NCBI RefSeq assembly: GCF_002215495.1
Contig: NZ_CP021378.1
Coordinates: forward strand, 2,604,764-2,668,763
Source of the DNA: Porphyrobacter sp. CACIAM 03H1
Lineage (GTDB): Bacteria; Pseudomonadota; Alphaproteobacteria; Sphingomonadales; Sphingomonadaceae
Direction: 5' to 3'
Length of the DNA stretch: 64,000 nucleotides
The notes below the pieces were generated by a model that saw only the letters and a list, made by a program, of their open reading frames with translations, made no database searches and was not told the DNA's origin. Below are positions 52,328 to 61,878 of the stretch, piece by piece. Made by a program: the position numbers and the translations under genes. Within the stretch, counting starts at the first letter, position 1. Each line of letters opens with the position of its first letter.

Positions 52328-54180
52328 TGCCGCTTCCCGAAATCGCCGGGATCCTCGCCGGCGATGCGCACCGGCGCGATGCAGCACCAGGTCCGGGCCG
52401 CTGGAGTGCCCCCGGCATCATGCTGGCGGGCGGCTCCGGCCCGGTCATGCTCGACAGCGACTGCGTGGTCGTCGCCGATGCGCGGATCGACAACCGCCCC
52501 GCGCTGTGCCGCGAGCTCGGCCTGCCCGCCGATGCACCTGAGGCGGCGGTGATCGCGTGGGCCTATCGGCGTTGGGGCGAGGATTGTCCTGCCCGCATCG
52601 AGGGCAGCTTCGCCTTCGCCCTGTGGGATGCGGGTCGCCGCCGCCTCCTGTGCGCCCGCGACCTGATGGGCGTGCGCCCCCTGTGCTATCGCGTGGAGGG
52701 CACGACCTTGCGCTTCGCCCAGAGCCCGGCGGCGCTGGCGGACGGCGCCGACGGGTCGCGCTGCGTGCGCGAGGAAGCTGTCGCCGATTTCCTTTACGGC
52801 CGCGTGCTTGATGCCGAAGGGACCTGGTTCGCCGGCGTCCGCCGACTGCCGGCAGGTCACGCTCTCGTCCACGAGCGCGGCACGATGCGACTGCGCCAGT
52901 ATCGCAGCATCACGGCCACACCGCATACACCCGGGAGCGATCCGGCCACAACCTTGCGCGGACTGCTCGATTCCGCCGTTGCCCGCCGCGCACGCGATGG
53001 CGAGAACGTCGGCGTCCTGCTGAGCGGAGGGCTCGATTCCTCCGCGATCGCCTGCCTGCTGCGCGACCGCCGCAAGCGCGCCGGAGCGGCGCCGCTGCCG
53101 ATCTTCTCGATGATGTTCCGCGAACCTCGACGCAGCAACGAGCGCCATCATCTGGATGCGGTGCTGGCCACCGGGGGCTTCGCGCCCCATGTCCTTGATC
53201 TCGACGGCTATGCGCCGCTCGCCGGGTTCGAAAGCCTGCTCGATGCGACCGGCGGCCCCGCCCTCTCGCCCAACCTCGCCTGCATGCGCGCTGTCGTTGC
53301 CACCGCAGCGGACCAGGGTATCACGGTGCTGCTCGACGGGCATGGCGGCGACGAGGTGGTGAGCCACGGCTACGGCCTCCTCGACGAACTCGCCGCCCGC
53401 GGCGCCTGGGCTGCTCTGTGGCGCGAGGCGCGCGGGGCGGCGGACAATTACGGCCGCTCGCGGCTGGTGCTGACACGCCGCGTCGCCGCCCGCCAGACGC
53501 GCATCGACGCGAGGTTCATCGCGCGGGCGCTGGCCCCCTTCGACCGCGAGGCGGCGCCGGCTGCCGAGCGCCCCCCCGCCCATCTCCTCTCGCGCGACCT
53601 GCTGGCGCAAAGCGCCCTTGCCGAACGGCTCCGCGCTCTTGCCCGGCCCGAAATGGCGGGGGGTGAGCAGGCGCAACATCATGCAGTGCTGGCCGATCCG
53701 CTGCAAGCGTACGCCTTCGAGGTCCACGCCGCCTTCTATCGCAGCATGGGCGTGACCGCGCGCTATCCCTTCTGGGACCGAGAGGTGGTCGAATTCTGCC
53801 TCGGTCTGCCGGCGCACGAAAAGCTTTCGCAAGGCTGGTCGCGGCTGGTGTTGCGCCGGGCGATGGCAGGCATCGTTCCCGACAGCGTCCTCCGGCGGCG
53901 CGACAAGATCGACTTCTCGGTCCATCTCGCGCGCGGCCTGGTACGCCATCACCATGCGCAGATCAGCGAGCTTCTCGCCTCAGCCGCAAGCCCGCTCGCC
54001 CCCTATGTCGATCTAGCGCGGGCGCAGCGCACCTATGCGGCGATCGCCGCCGATCCCGACGCGGCGTCGGGCCGCGCGGTGCAGATGGTCTGGCGCGCGG
54101 TCGCGCTGGGAATCTGGCTCGAGACCGGCTGCGGCGCCAAGGCCGCGGGCGCGTCGCAGCCCCGCGAGGCGGCGGCATGA
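52327..54180 (+). CDS. Lasso cyclase (asparagine-synthetase-like macrolactam synthetase)
   Basis: 617 aa. The N-terminal glutaminase-like domain (about 1-200) lacks the nucleophilic Cys at position 2, as in lasso cyclases. The synthetase domain has the PPi loop SGGLDSSA at 233-240 and GHGGDEVVSHGYG further on. It adenylates the side-chain carboxylate of core Asp9 and closes the ring while the tail is threaded. Kinase start overlaps its end (ATGA). Confidence 0.94.
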   Translation: MPLPEIAGILAGDAHRRDAAPGPGRWSAPGIMLAGGSGPVMLDSDCVVVADARIDNRPALCRELGLPADAPEAAVIAWAYRRWGEDCPARIEGSFAFALWDAGRRRLLCARDLMGVRPLCYRVEGTTLRFAQSPAALADGADGSRCVREEAVADFLYGRVLDAEGTWFAGVRRLPAGHALVHERGTMRLRQYRSITATPHTPGSDPATTLRGLLDSAVARRARDGENVGVLLSGGLDSSAIACLLRDRRKRAGAAPLPIFSMMFREPRRSNERHHLDAVLATGGFAPHVLDLDGYAPLAGFESLLDATGGPALSPNLACMRAVVATAADQGITVLLDGHGGDEVVSHGYGLLDELAARGAWAALWREARGAADNYGRSRLVLTRRVAARQTRIDARFIARALAPFDREAAPAAERPPAHLLSRDLLAQSALAERLRALARPEMAGGEQAQHHAVLADPLQAYAFEVHAAFYRSMGVTARYPFWDREVVEFCLGLPAHEKLSQGWSRLVLRRAMAGIVPDSVLRRRDKIDFSVHLARGLVRHHHAQISELLASAASPLAPYVDLARAQRTYAAIAADPDAASGRAVQMVWRAVALGIWLETGCGAKAAGASQPREAAA

Positions 54181-55106
54181 ACGAGCACAGCTACCGCGCC
54201 TTCGGCCTCACCATCGCCAGCGATCTCGAACTGCCCGAACTGACGCCCGCACCGCCCGGCCCCGCCGATGCGGCGATCCGTCTGGTCGATACCGGGCGCG
54301 GATTCCCGGCACCCGAGACACCCGGCACCTTCCGTTTCGGCGACAGCGATTGCTTCCTGCTCTATCCCCAGATCGGCGCTTTCCGCGTGGCCGCATCGGG
54401 CCTGATCGAGGTCGAACCGCGCCCCGGGGTAGATCCGGCGCTGATCGGCTTTCCGCTACTCGGCCCGGTCATGGCCCTGCTGCTGCAGATGCGCGGCGCC
54501 TTCCTGCTCCACGGCAGCGCGCTCGTCGGGCCTGGCAAGGAGGCCTTTGCCTTCCTCGGCGACAAGGGCGCGGGCAAATCGACGACGGCGGCGGCCTTCC
54601 TGCGTGCGGGCTACCCGCTGCTCACCGACGACATCATCGCGATCACGGGACTGGACCACGGCGCGGGCCGGATCATGCCCGCCTTCCCGCAGGTCAAGCT
54701 CACCCGGGCGGCCTCCGCCGTGTTCGCAGGCGAGGACCTGACCGAGCGTCCCGGGGTGCCGCTGGTGCGCGAGAAACAGCGCTATCTCGTCGGCTCCGGA
54801 CTTGCTAGCGAGCAGCACGCGCCCGGGCATTTCTTTCTGCTGCGCCGGGGCGAGGCGCTGGCGATCCGCGATCTCGATCCAAAGGAGCGGATGAAGGCCT
54901 TCCTGCGCTTTTCCTACGGCACGCGCTTCGGTCCGGAGTCGATCACCCCCGCAATCGCAGTGCGCCACGCCCGCGCCTGCGCCGCACTGGCGCATCGCGC
55001 CCGCGCCGCGATCCTGACCGTGCCGCACGATCTGGATGCGCTGGGCGAGGTAGTGGCATTCGTCGAGTCTGAACTGGCGGCCGAGCCTCCGGCATGCAGC
55101 GCATGA
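54177..55106 (+). CDS. HPr-kinase-like lasso peptide kinase
   Basis: 309 aa. Residues 1-100 form a beta-rich N-terminal part, then the kinase core with Walker A GDKGAGKST at 128-136 and the catalytic Asp pair in LLTDDIIAI (151-152). These proteins are related to HPr kinase. In the paeninodin pathway the homologue phosphorylates the C-terminal Ser of the precursor. The precursor here ends in Ser, so the same modification is inferred. It overlaps the ABC gene by 13 bp. Confidence 0.9.
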   Translation: MNEHSYRAFGLTIASDLELPELTPAPPGPADAAIRLVDTGRGFPAPETPGTFRFGDSDCFLLYPQIGAFRVAASGLIEVEPRPGVDPALIGFPLLGPVMALLLQMRGAFLLHGSALVGPGKEAFAFLGDKGAGKSTTAAAFLRAGYPLLTDDIIAITGLDHGAGRIMPAFPQVKLTRAASAVFAGEDLTERPGVPLVREKQRYLVGSGLASEQHAPGHFFLLRRGEALAIRDLDPKERMKAFLRFSYGTRFGPESITPAIAVRHARACAALAHRARAAILTVPHDLDALGEVVAFVESELAAEPPACSA

Positions 55107-56926
55107 CCGCGTTTGCCCGCTCCGGCACCACGGCAAGCCTTGCGCGCTTTGTGCGCTATCTCGCCGCATCGGGCGGCCCGCGGTTCACCGTCGCGCTGGC
55201 ACTGCTCGTGCTGGGCGGGCTGACCGAGGGCGTCTCGATCCTGCTGGTGATCCCGCTGCTCTCCCTCGCAGGCGAGGACACGCCTTCCGCCATGCGGCTG
55301 CCGGATTGGGTGCCGGGCGAGGTGAGCATCGGGCTCGGCACGGCACTTGCGGGTCTGGTCGCGCTGATCGCGCTGCACGGCGTGTTCACGCGGGCGAAGA
55401 ATATCTACCTTGCGGATCTTCTGTTCGACCTGCTCAACCGGCTGCGGCTCGATCTTTTCGCCGCCATCGGCTCGCTGCGCTGGGACGAGCTGGTGCGCCG
55501 GCGTCCGTCCGATCTCCACCACCTCCTCACCGCCGATGTCGAGCGGGTCTATGGCGCGGCGATGGCGGTGATGGTCCTGCTCCAGACCGCGATCCTGCTC
55601 GCCATCTACCTCGTGGTCGCCTGGATCATCTCGCCGCTGCTGATGGTCGCCGCCGGCGCGCTCGGTTTGCTGATGCTCGCCCTGCTCGCCCCGCTGCGCC
55701 GCCGCGCGACCCGTTTCGGACGGGAGCGGACCACCAACAAGCGCGACCAGTACCGTACCGTCGCGGAATATCTCGGCGGGCTCAAGACGGCGCGGATCCA
55801 TGGTGCCGAACCGGCCTACCGTGCGCGTCTCGCCGCCAATCTGGACAAGGTCCATGCCGAAGCCGTGGGCTATATGCGCCTGACCTCGCTGGGCACGATC
55901 CTGTCGCAACTGGTCAGCGCGCTTGCCGTGGCCGTGCTGGTCTATGCCGGGGTCGCGCTGATCGGCATGGCGCTGCCCGAGTTGGTCGCCTTCCTGCTGC
56001 TGCTCATGCGCATCGCCCCGCGCTTCACCGCCTTGCAGACGAACCTCCAGCAATTGCTGGCCGAGGTGACGGTCTTCGGCGACATCGAGCGCTTCCGCGA
56101 GGAATGCGCCGCTGCCGCAGAGCCGCCCTTGCCGGCCTCGCCGGAGGCTCCGCCGGTCCTGCGCGATGCGATCCGCTGCAAGGGCGTGCGCTACGCTTAT
56201 GCCGGGGGTGACGGGCGACCGGCAATCGAGGATCTCGATCTCGTCATTCCTGCCGGCCGCATCACAGCGCTGGTAGGCCCTTCGGGGAGCGGGAAGAGCA
56301 CCACCGCCGATCTGGTCTGCGGCCTGCTGATCCCGCAGCACGGTTCGATCACCATCGACGGCCACGCGCTCACCCCTGCCACCGCGCAGGCGTGGCGGCG
56401 GGCGATCGCCTATGTGCCGCAGGACCATTTCCTGCTCGCCGGAAGCGTTGCCGAGAACCTGCGGCTCGCCCGCGGCGATGCGAGCGATGCCGACCTGTGG
56501 GCGGCACTCGAAGGGGCGGGTGCCGCCGACTTCGTGCGGGCCTTGCCGCAAGGGCTCGCCGCGATACTGGGCGAGAACGGCAGCGGCCTGTCCGGAGGCC
56601 AGCGACAGCGAATTGCGCTGGCCCGGGCGCTGGTGATGGCGCCGCAGCTGCTCGTGCTCGACGAGGCCACCAGTGCGCTCGACTGGGAGAGCCAGGCCGC
56701 CTTCGCACACTCGGTTGCGGCGCTGCGCGGACGCGTGACCGTGCTGGTGATCGCGCACCGCCTCTCGATGGTGGCGGCGGCCGACCATGTCGTTGCGCTC
56801 AATCGCGGACGGGTGGTCGAAGTGGGCGGCTTTGCCGACCTTGCGGGCGGCCAAGGCCCTGTCGCGCGGCTGGTCGCGGCCGAGCGGAGCGATACACGGC
56901 CGCCGGCGAGCGGTCCGGCGGGCTGA
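55094..56926 (+). CDS. Lasso peptide ABC exporter (D gene)
   Basis: 610 aa half-transporter. Six transmembrane helices lie in about 25-310. The ATPase domain has Walker A GPSGSGKST, signature LSGGQRQRIALARAL, Walker B LLVLDEATSALD and the H-loop IAHRLS. It likely exports the mature lasso peptide and gives immunity. No lasso isopeptidase or dedicated TonB receptor is nearby, consistent with an export-type cluster. It starts inside the kinase gene, translationally coupled. Confidence 0.93.
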   Translation: MQRMTAFARSGTTASLARFVRYLAASGGPRFTVALALLVLGGLTEGVSILLVIPLLSLAGEDTPSAMRLPDWVPGEVSIGLGTALAGLVALIALHGVFTRAKNIYLADLLFDLLNRLRLDLFAAIGSLRWDELVRRRPSDLHHLLTADVERVYGAAMAVMVLLQTAILLAIYLVVAWIISPLLMVAAGALGLLMLALLAPLRRRATRFGRERTTNKRDQYRTVAEYLGGLKTARIHGAEPAYRARLAANLDKVHAEAVGYMRLTSLGTILSQLVSALAVAVLVYAGVALIGMALPELVAFLLLLMRIAPRFTALQTNLQQLLAEVTVFGDIERFREECAAAAEPPLPASPEAPPVLRDAIRCKGVRYAYAGGDGRPAIEDLDLVIPAGRITALVGPSGSGKSTTADLVCGLLIPQHGSITIDGHALTPATAQAWRRAIAYVPQDHFLLAGSVAENLRLARGDASDADLWAALEGAGAADFVRALPQGLAAILGENGSGLSGGQRQRIALARALVMAPQLLVLDEATSALDWESQAAFAHSVAALRGRVTVLVIAHRLSMVAAADHVVALNRGRVVEVGGFADLAGGQGPVARLVAAERSDTRPPASGPAG

Positions 56927-56993
56927 ACCTAACCCATGTCGGTGCCGTTCCGGCGCTGACAGCCGAGGCCTTCGGCGAACAGGAGGGATACCC

Positions 56994-58253
56994 ATGCGCC
57001 ACGCCGTCACCGTCACGGGCCTTGCCGGCCTTGTCACTCTGCTGTCTGCGGGCACGGCCGCGCGCGCGCAGGTCGCACCCCCGCCCCGCCCCGCGGAACG
57101 CCAGTCCGACGAGTTCGAACCGGTCGGCGGCCGGATCGGCAGCTTCTTCCTGTTCCCGAGCCTCGAGACCCGGATCGAATATGACGACAATATCCTCGCC
57201 TTGCCGAGCGAAGGGGAAGGCGATGTCGAGCTCACCGTGCGCGGCGGCGTCGCGATCGAGTCCCGCTGGCAGCGCCACAGTCTCGAGGCCGATGCCTATG
57301 TCCAGCAGAACTTCCACGGGCGCTTCACGACCGAGGACGTGATGGAAGGCGGGGCGCGGCTGCGCGGGCGGCTCGACATCAGCCGCGATACTTCCGCACG
57401 GCTGATCGCGTCGCTGGATTCGCTCGCCGAGGACCGCGCCAACATCACCAGCGCCGGCCAGGCGAGGCGTCCCACGCGCTTCCGCCGCGCCGATGCGCTC
57501 TTTGCGCTGGCGCAGGATTTCGGGCGCGTGCAGGTGGTCGGCGATGCGCAGATGGTGGTGCTCGATTTCGACGATGCGACCCGCGCCGACGGCACCGTGC
57601 TCAACCAGGATTTCCGCGATTCGACCTATCTGCGGGCCTCGCTCACCACGCTGGTCGAGGTATCGCCGCGGGTCTCGGGCCTGCTGCGCGGGCAGGTCGA
57701 CCGCCTGACCTATTCCGGCAACCCGGACACTCCCGACCCCTTCGATCGCGACACGACCGGTTATGCGATCGAGGCAGGTATGAAGCTCGAGCTGAGCAAC
57801 CTCCTGTTCGGCGAGGTTCGCGCAGGGGTGCTGCACCGCCAAGTGGACGATCCGAGCGCCGACGGCCTGACCGGCGCCTCTTTCGGCGCCAACCTCACCT
57901 GGGCCGCCACACCGCTCACCACGCTGCGGCTTTTCGCCGACCGTCAGGTCGAGGAAGGCGGCTCACAGCTGGTCAGCGGAAACGTGCGCAGCCAGGCCCG
58001 GGTCGAGGTGGAGCACGAATTGCTGCGCAACCTCGTGCTCGAGGGCCGCGCCGGGTTCGCCCGGATCGAGACCATAGGACAGGTCGAGACAAGTGCCGAC
58101 GAATACAACCTGATGGTGGGCGCCACCTGGAAGCTCGATCGCAACTTCCGCGTCTTCGCGCGCGCCGACCGGTTCCAGCGTTTCGCCGACGATGCCTTCT
58201 TCCGCGAATTCACGCGCAACCGCGTGACCGCAGGCGTCAGGCTGGTATTCTGA
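56994..58253 (+). CDS. Outer-membrane beta-barrel of the exopolysaccharide locus
   Basis: 419 aa from the ATG at 56994 (GGAGGG 7 bases upstream). A signal peptide (to ARAQ) precedes an all-beta barrel with alternating amphipathic strands: SLETRIEYDDNILALPS, VSPRVSGLLRGQVDRLTY and a C-terminus ending in Phe (VTAGVRLVF), the OMP assembly signal. The family is found next to exopolysaccharide export genes (VpsM/BBP2 type) and may form the outer-membrane exit. It is convergent with the Wzc-like gene, 6 bp apart. Confidence 0.85.
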   Translation: MRHAVTVTGLAGLVTLLSAGTAARAQVAPPPRPAERQSDEFEPVGGRIGSFFLFPSLETRIEYDDNILALPSEGEGDVELTVRGGVAIESRWQRHSLEADAYVQQNFHGRFTTEDVMEGGARLRGRLDISRDTSARLIASLDSLAEDRANITSAGQARRPTRFRRADALFALAQDFGRVQVVGDAQMVVLDFDDATRADGTVLNQDFRDSTYLRASLTTLVEVSPRVSGLLRGQVDRLTYSGNPDTPDPFDRDTTGYAIEAGMKLELSNLLFGEVRAGVLHRQVDDPSADGLTGASFGANLTWAATPLTTLRLFADRQVEEGGSQLVSGNVRSQARVEVEHELLRNLVLEGRAGFARIETIGQVETSADEYNLMVGATWKLDRNFRVFARADRFQRFADDAFFREFTRNRVTAGVRLVF

Positions 58254-58259
58254 GGCCGG

Positions 58260-60473
58260 TCAGTCGACGTAGTAACCGGCGAACTTGTCCTGATAGGAAT
58301 AGACGTCCTGCTGGCCCGTGCTGCCGTACTTCCGCACGTCGACCCGGGTCAGCGCCACGCCGACGATGTCCGCATCCGCCGCCACCAGCAGGTCGGCAGC
58401 CGTTTCGGCGGCCTTGACCGAGGTGTCGCGCCAGCGCGCCAGCATCAGCGTGCTCTCCACTCCGGAAGCGATGAGACGCGTTTCGGCGACGCCCAGCACC
58501 GGCGCTGTATCGATCACCGCCACCTCGAACTGCAGGGCTAGCTCGGCCAGCATCTCGGCCAGCGGGAGGTTCACGAACAGCTCGCGTCCGTCGAGATCGG
58601 CCTGGCGCGATCCGAGAACGGCGAGTCCCGTCAGCTCGTCCACCGCGAGCGCACGGGAGAGCGGAACCTCGCGCCGCAGGTACTGGCCGAAGCCGTCCCA
58701 GTCCTCGGGCAGCATCGCCGAACTCACCGCACGCCGTCGCGAATCGCAGTCGACCAGCACCGTGCGCACACCCGAATCCGCCAGCATTCGCGCAAGACAT
58801 ATCGAGGTTGTCGACTTGCCTTCGCGCGGTAGTGCCGATGTCACCGCAATGCTCCGGGGGGCCCCGCCAGGCCTCAGGAGGACCGCGTTCTTGAGCGCGC
58901 GCACCGCCTCGGTGAACTGCGACTGGGGATGCTCGAGCAGGTAATCCTGCGGCAGCACCCCCCGCACCTTGCGCTTGGTGGTGCTCCCCAGTTCGGGAAC
59001 CGCGCCGAGATAGGCGAGGCCCAGCCGCCGTTCGACGTCGGTGCGGGTGCGGATGCGGGCGTCGAGATATTCTGCGGACGCGATCGCGACGAAGCCGAGG
59101 ATCAGCGCGACGGTCAGGCCGCCGACCACCGCGAGCGGATAGCTCGGCGAGGAAGGCATGACCGGCACGCGGGCAAAGGTCTCGATCGAGGCATCGGGAC
59201 GGATCAGCCCGGATTGCGCTTCCACATCCTGCGCCCGGGCAAGGAATGTCTCGTAGATCTGGCGCGCCGCCTTGGCATCGCGCTCGAGCTGGAGATACCC
59301 GGCCTGCGCGGAATTGTTCGCCGCCAGCGACCCACGCGCGCGGCTCTGGCTCGCCTCGAGCGAAGCGAGCCGCGAGCGAGCGGCCTGCACGTCGCTTTCG
59401 AGCGAGGACATCACACGGTCGATCTCGCGCTGGATCTGGCTGCGGATGTCGACCAGCTCGCCCCGCGCGCGGCGCAGTTCGGGATGCTGGTCGCCGAGCC
59501 GGCTCTCGAGCCGCGCGACCTCGCCGGTCAGGGTCGCCTCGCGGGCGCGCAGCTGCGCCACGGTGCCCGATTGCAGCGCCGCCGGGACCTCCGCGCCGCC
59601 ACCGCCGCGTCCGACGCGATTGCGCGCGGCGGCGAGCTGCCCTTCCTTCTCCGCCAGCGCGGCGCGCGCGGCGGAAATCTCCTGATTGAGCACCGAGACT
59701 TCCTGCTCCGCCATGGTCGCGCCCTCGGCGCTCATCAGCCCGTTGCGGATCATGTAGTTCTGCAGCGCCGCATCGGCTTCGGCGGCGTTGCGTCGCAGCT
59801 CGACGAGCCGGGTCTGGAGGAACTCCTGCGCGTTCTGCGAGGTGCCGGTCTTGGCGTCTTGCTGCTGGGCGAGATATTGCCGCGCATATTCATTGGCCAG
59901 CGCGGCGGCGAGCTCGGGGCTTTCGGCCTGCGCGGTGATGTCGATGAGATAGGTCAGGCCCGAGCGGCGGATGTCCATGCGCGCCAGCACCGCGCCCGCG
60001 AGGGGATGCGTGCCGGGTGCGTCGGCCGCCGCCGGTTCGGCGCGGACGCCGGCGAATTCCGGCCAGGTCTCGAGCCTGAGCGCCTCGGCAACACGGCCTG
60101 CGAGCCGGCGCGACGAGAGAATTTCGACCTCGGTGTCGATGACGTTGGTGTCGCCCGCCAGTTCCGGAGCGATGGGATCGCTTTCGAGAACCTCGGGCTG
60201 GCGCGGTTCGATCAGGACGCTGGCGGAGGCGGAGTAGAGTTCCGGGCGGGTCAAGGTGTAGGCCGCGACCAGCGCCAGCACCGTGCCGACCACCGCGAGG
60301 AACAGCCAAAGGCGACGCCGGAAGATCAGCCAGAGCCACTCCGGATCCGGAAGGAACGGGCCTCCCGCGCCTCCTCCGCCGGCAGGATACCCGCCGCCTC
60401 CGCCCCCGCCACCAGCACCACCGCTCCCAGAGTCGTCATTGCTGGTGCGGGTTTGCGATGGCCGGGAAGCCAT
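58260..60473 (-). CDS. Wzc-like polysaccharide co-polymerase and tyrosine autokinase
   Basis: 737 aa from the ATG at 60473 (MASRPSQTRTSNDD). A Gly-rich N-terminus (about 20-40) is followed by a TM segment, a periplasmic Wzz domain with long coiled coils (about 90-480), a second TM and a cytoplasmic kinase domain with Walker A PREGKSTTS and Walker A' VLVDCDSRRR. The C-terminus is tyrosine-rich (YGSTGQQDVYSYQDKF, then YY). It regulates chain length and export of the polymer through autophosphorylation. Confidence 0.93.
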   Translation of the reverse strand: MASRPSQTRTSNDDSGSGGAGGGGGGGGYPAGGGGAGGPFLPDPEWLWLIFRRRLWLFLAVVGTVLALVAAYTLTRPELYSASASVLIEPRQPEVLESDPIAPELAGDTNVIDTEVEILSSRRLAGRVAEALRLETWPEFAGVRAEPAAADAPGTHPLAGAVLARMDIRRSGLTYLIDITAQAESPELAAALANEYARQYLAQQQDAKTGTSQNAQEFLQTRLVELRRNAAEADAALQNYMIRNGLMSAEGATMAEQEVSVLNQEISAARAALAEKEGQLAAARNRVGRGGGGAEVPAALQSGTVAQLRAREATLTGEVARLESRLGDQHPELRRARGELVDIRSQIQREIDRVMSSLESDVQAARSRLASLEASQSRARGSLAANNSAQAGYLQLERDAKAARQIYETFLARAQDVEAQSGLIRPDASIETFARVPVMPSSPSYPLAVVGGLTVALILGFVAIASAEYLDARIRTRTDVERRLGLAYLGAVPELGSTTKRKVRGVLPQDYLLEHPQSQFTEAVRALKNAVLLRPGGAPRSIAVTSALPREGKSTTSICLARMLADSGVRTVLVDCDSRRRAVSSAMLPEDWDGFGQYLRREVPLSRALAVDELTGLAVLGSRQADLDGRELFVNLPLAEMLAELALQFEVAVIDTAPVLGVAETRLIASGVESTLMLARWRDTSVKAAETAADLLVAADADIVGVALTRVDVRKYGSTGQQDVYSYQDKFAGYYVD

Positions 60474-60768
60474 ACTGCGCGCGTGAGGGTCTGCATTCTC
60501 GTGAGTCAGGCGGTCTGCTCTCGTCGCCAAGGGCGTCTCCCGTGTCCATGGACCGGCACCAGCGCCGACTTTGCCGCGCCGAGGTGCCCGCGCGCGCGGG
60601 CCCACGCCATAACCTGTTTAGGCATCGAAGGATGCGACGCGGCCTGCGGCGTCCTGATCGAGGTCAGCAAAGCACTTGAATTTCCCCCGCCAGCCAGTGG
60701 GCCAGAGAGCGGCCCCGTGGGCGTGCCACTAGGTCGCGCCCCGGAGCAGCGGGGACACGGGTACCACC
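60474..60768. promoter_or_regulatory. Divergent promoter region of the exopolysaccharide locus
   Basis: 295 bp between the divergently transcribed autokinase and glycosyltransferase genes. It probably holds both promoters. No strong palindrome or recognisable -35/-10 pair stands out. Confidence 0.35.
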
Positions 60769-61878
60769 ATGGCCAGCACGATCGCCTATCTCGTCCACGA
60801 TCTCGGCGATGCCGCCGTCGCGCGGCGGGTCGAGGCGTTGCAGGCCGGCGGCGCCGAGGTCACGCTTGCCGGGTTCCATCGGCGCACTGCGCCGGCCGCC
60901 GTCAGCGGCGCACCGGCGCTTGCCCTTGGCCGCAGCCACGACGCACGGCTGGGGCAGCGGGCGCTGCTGGTGCTGCGCACCTTGCTCGTCCCGGGGCGTC
61001 TGCGGTCGATGGTGCGCAGGGCCGATATCGTGATTGCGCGCAATCTCGAGATGCTGGCGATCGCCGCGGCGCTCGCCCGACCGGGGCAGGCGCTCGTCTA
61101 CGAATGCCTCGACATTCACCGCAAGATGGTCAGCGGCGGTGTGGCGGGACGGATCCTGCGCTTCATCGAACGCCGCCTGCTCGACCGCACGGCGAGGGTG
61201 ATCGTCAGTTCCCCCGCATTCGAGCGCGATTACTTCCGCGCGGTGCAGCGCTGGCGCGGGCCGATCGAACTGGTCGAGAACAAGGTCGGCTCCCTGCCCG
61301 AAGCGCCGACCTCCGGGGCCGGCACTGCCGACGGCCCTTGGGTGATCGGCTGGTTCGGAATGCTGCGCTGCCGCCGCAGCCTCGAAATCCTCGCCGCCCT
61401 CGCCGCCCGTTCGGACGGGCGCGTGCGGGTGCTGGTGGCCGGCATCCCCTCGCCCGACATCTTTCCCGATTTCGCGGCCGAGATCGCCCGCGCACCTTTC
61501 GTGGAATATGCCGGCCCCTATCGCCCTTCCGACCTCCCCCGGCTTTACGGGCGGGTCCATTTCGCCTGGTGCATCGACTATTTCGAGGAAGGGCTCAACT
61601 CGCGCTGGCTGCTGCCCAACCGCCTGTACGAAAGCCTTGCCCACGGCGCGGTGCCCGTCGCTCTCGCCGGGGTCGAGACCGGGCGCTGGCTCGCGGTGGC
61701 CGGGGTGGGACTGCGGCTTGCCGAGGGCGAAGCGATCGGGGCGGCACTCGGAGCGCTCACGCCCGAAAGCTACGCCGCCCTCGCCGATGCGGCGCGCACG
61801 GTACCGCCCGGGCGCATCGCCTTTTCCGCCGCCGACCACAGGCACCTCGTTCGCCAGCTGGAGACCCTCGTCCGATGA
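60769..61878 (+). CDS. Glycosyltransferase, GT4-like
   Basis: 369 aa GT-B fold protein. The N-terminal half begins TIAYLVHDLGDAAVARRVEAL; the C-terminal half contains WVIGWFGMLRCRRSLEILAALA and the nucleotide-sugar region LPNRLYESLAHGAVPVALAG with the family's Glu. It transfers a sugar to a lipid-linked oligosaccharide in exopolysaccharide synthesis. Its TGA overlaps the next start (ATGA). The sugar is unknown. Confidence 0.85.
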   Translation: MASTIAYLVHDLGDAAVARRVEALQAGGAEVTLAGFHRRTAPAAVSGAPALALGRSHDARLGQRALLVLRTLLVPGRLRSMVRRADIVIARNLEMLAIAAALARPGQALVYECLDIHRKMVSGGVAGRILRFIERRLLDRTARVIVSSPAFERDYFRAVQRWRGPIELVENKVGSLPEAPTSGAGTADGPWVIGWFGMLRCRRSLEILAALAARSDGRVRVLVAGIPSPDIFPDFAAEIARAPFVEYAGPYRPSDLPRLYGRVHFAWCIDYFEEGLNSRWLLPNRLYESLAHGAVPVALAGVETGRWLAVAGVGLRLAEGEAIGAALGALTPESYAALADAARTVPPGRIAFSAADHRHLVRQLETLVR

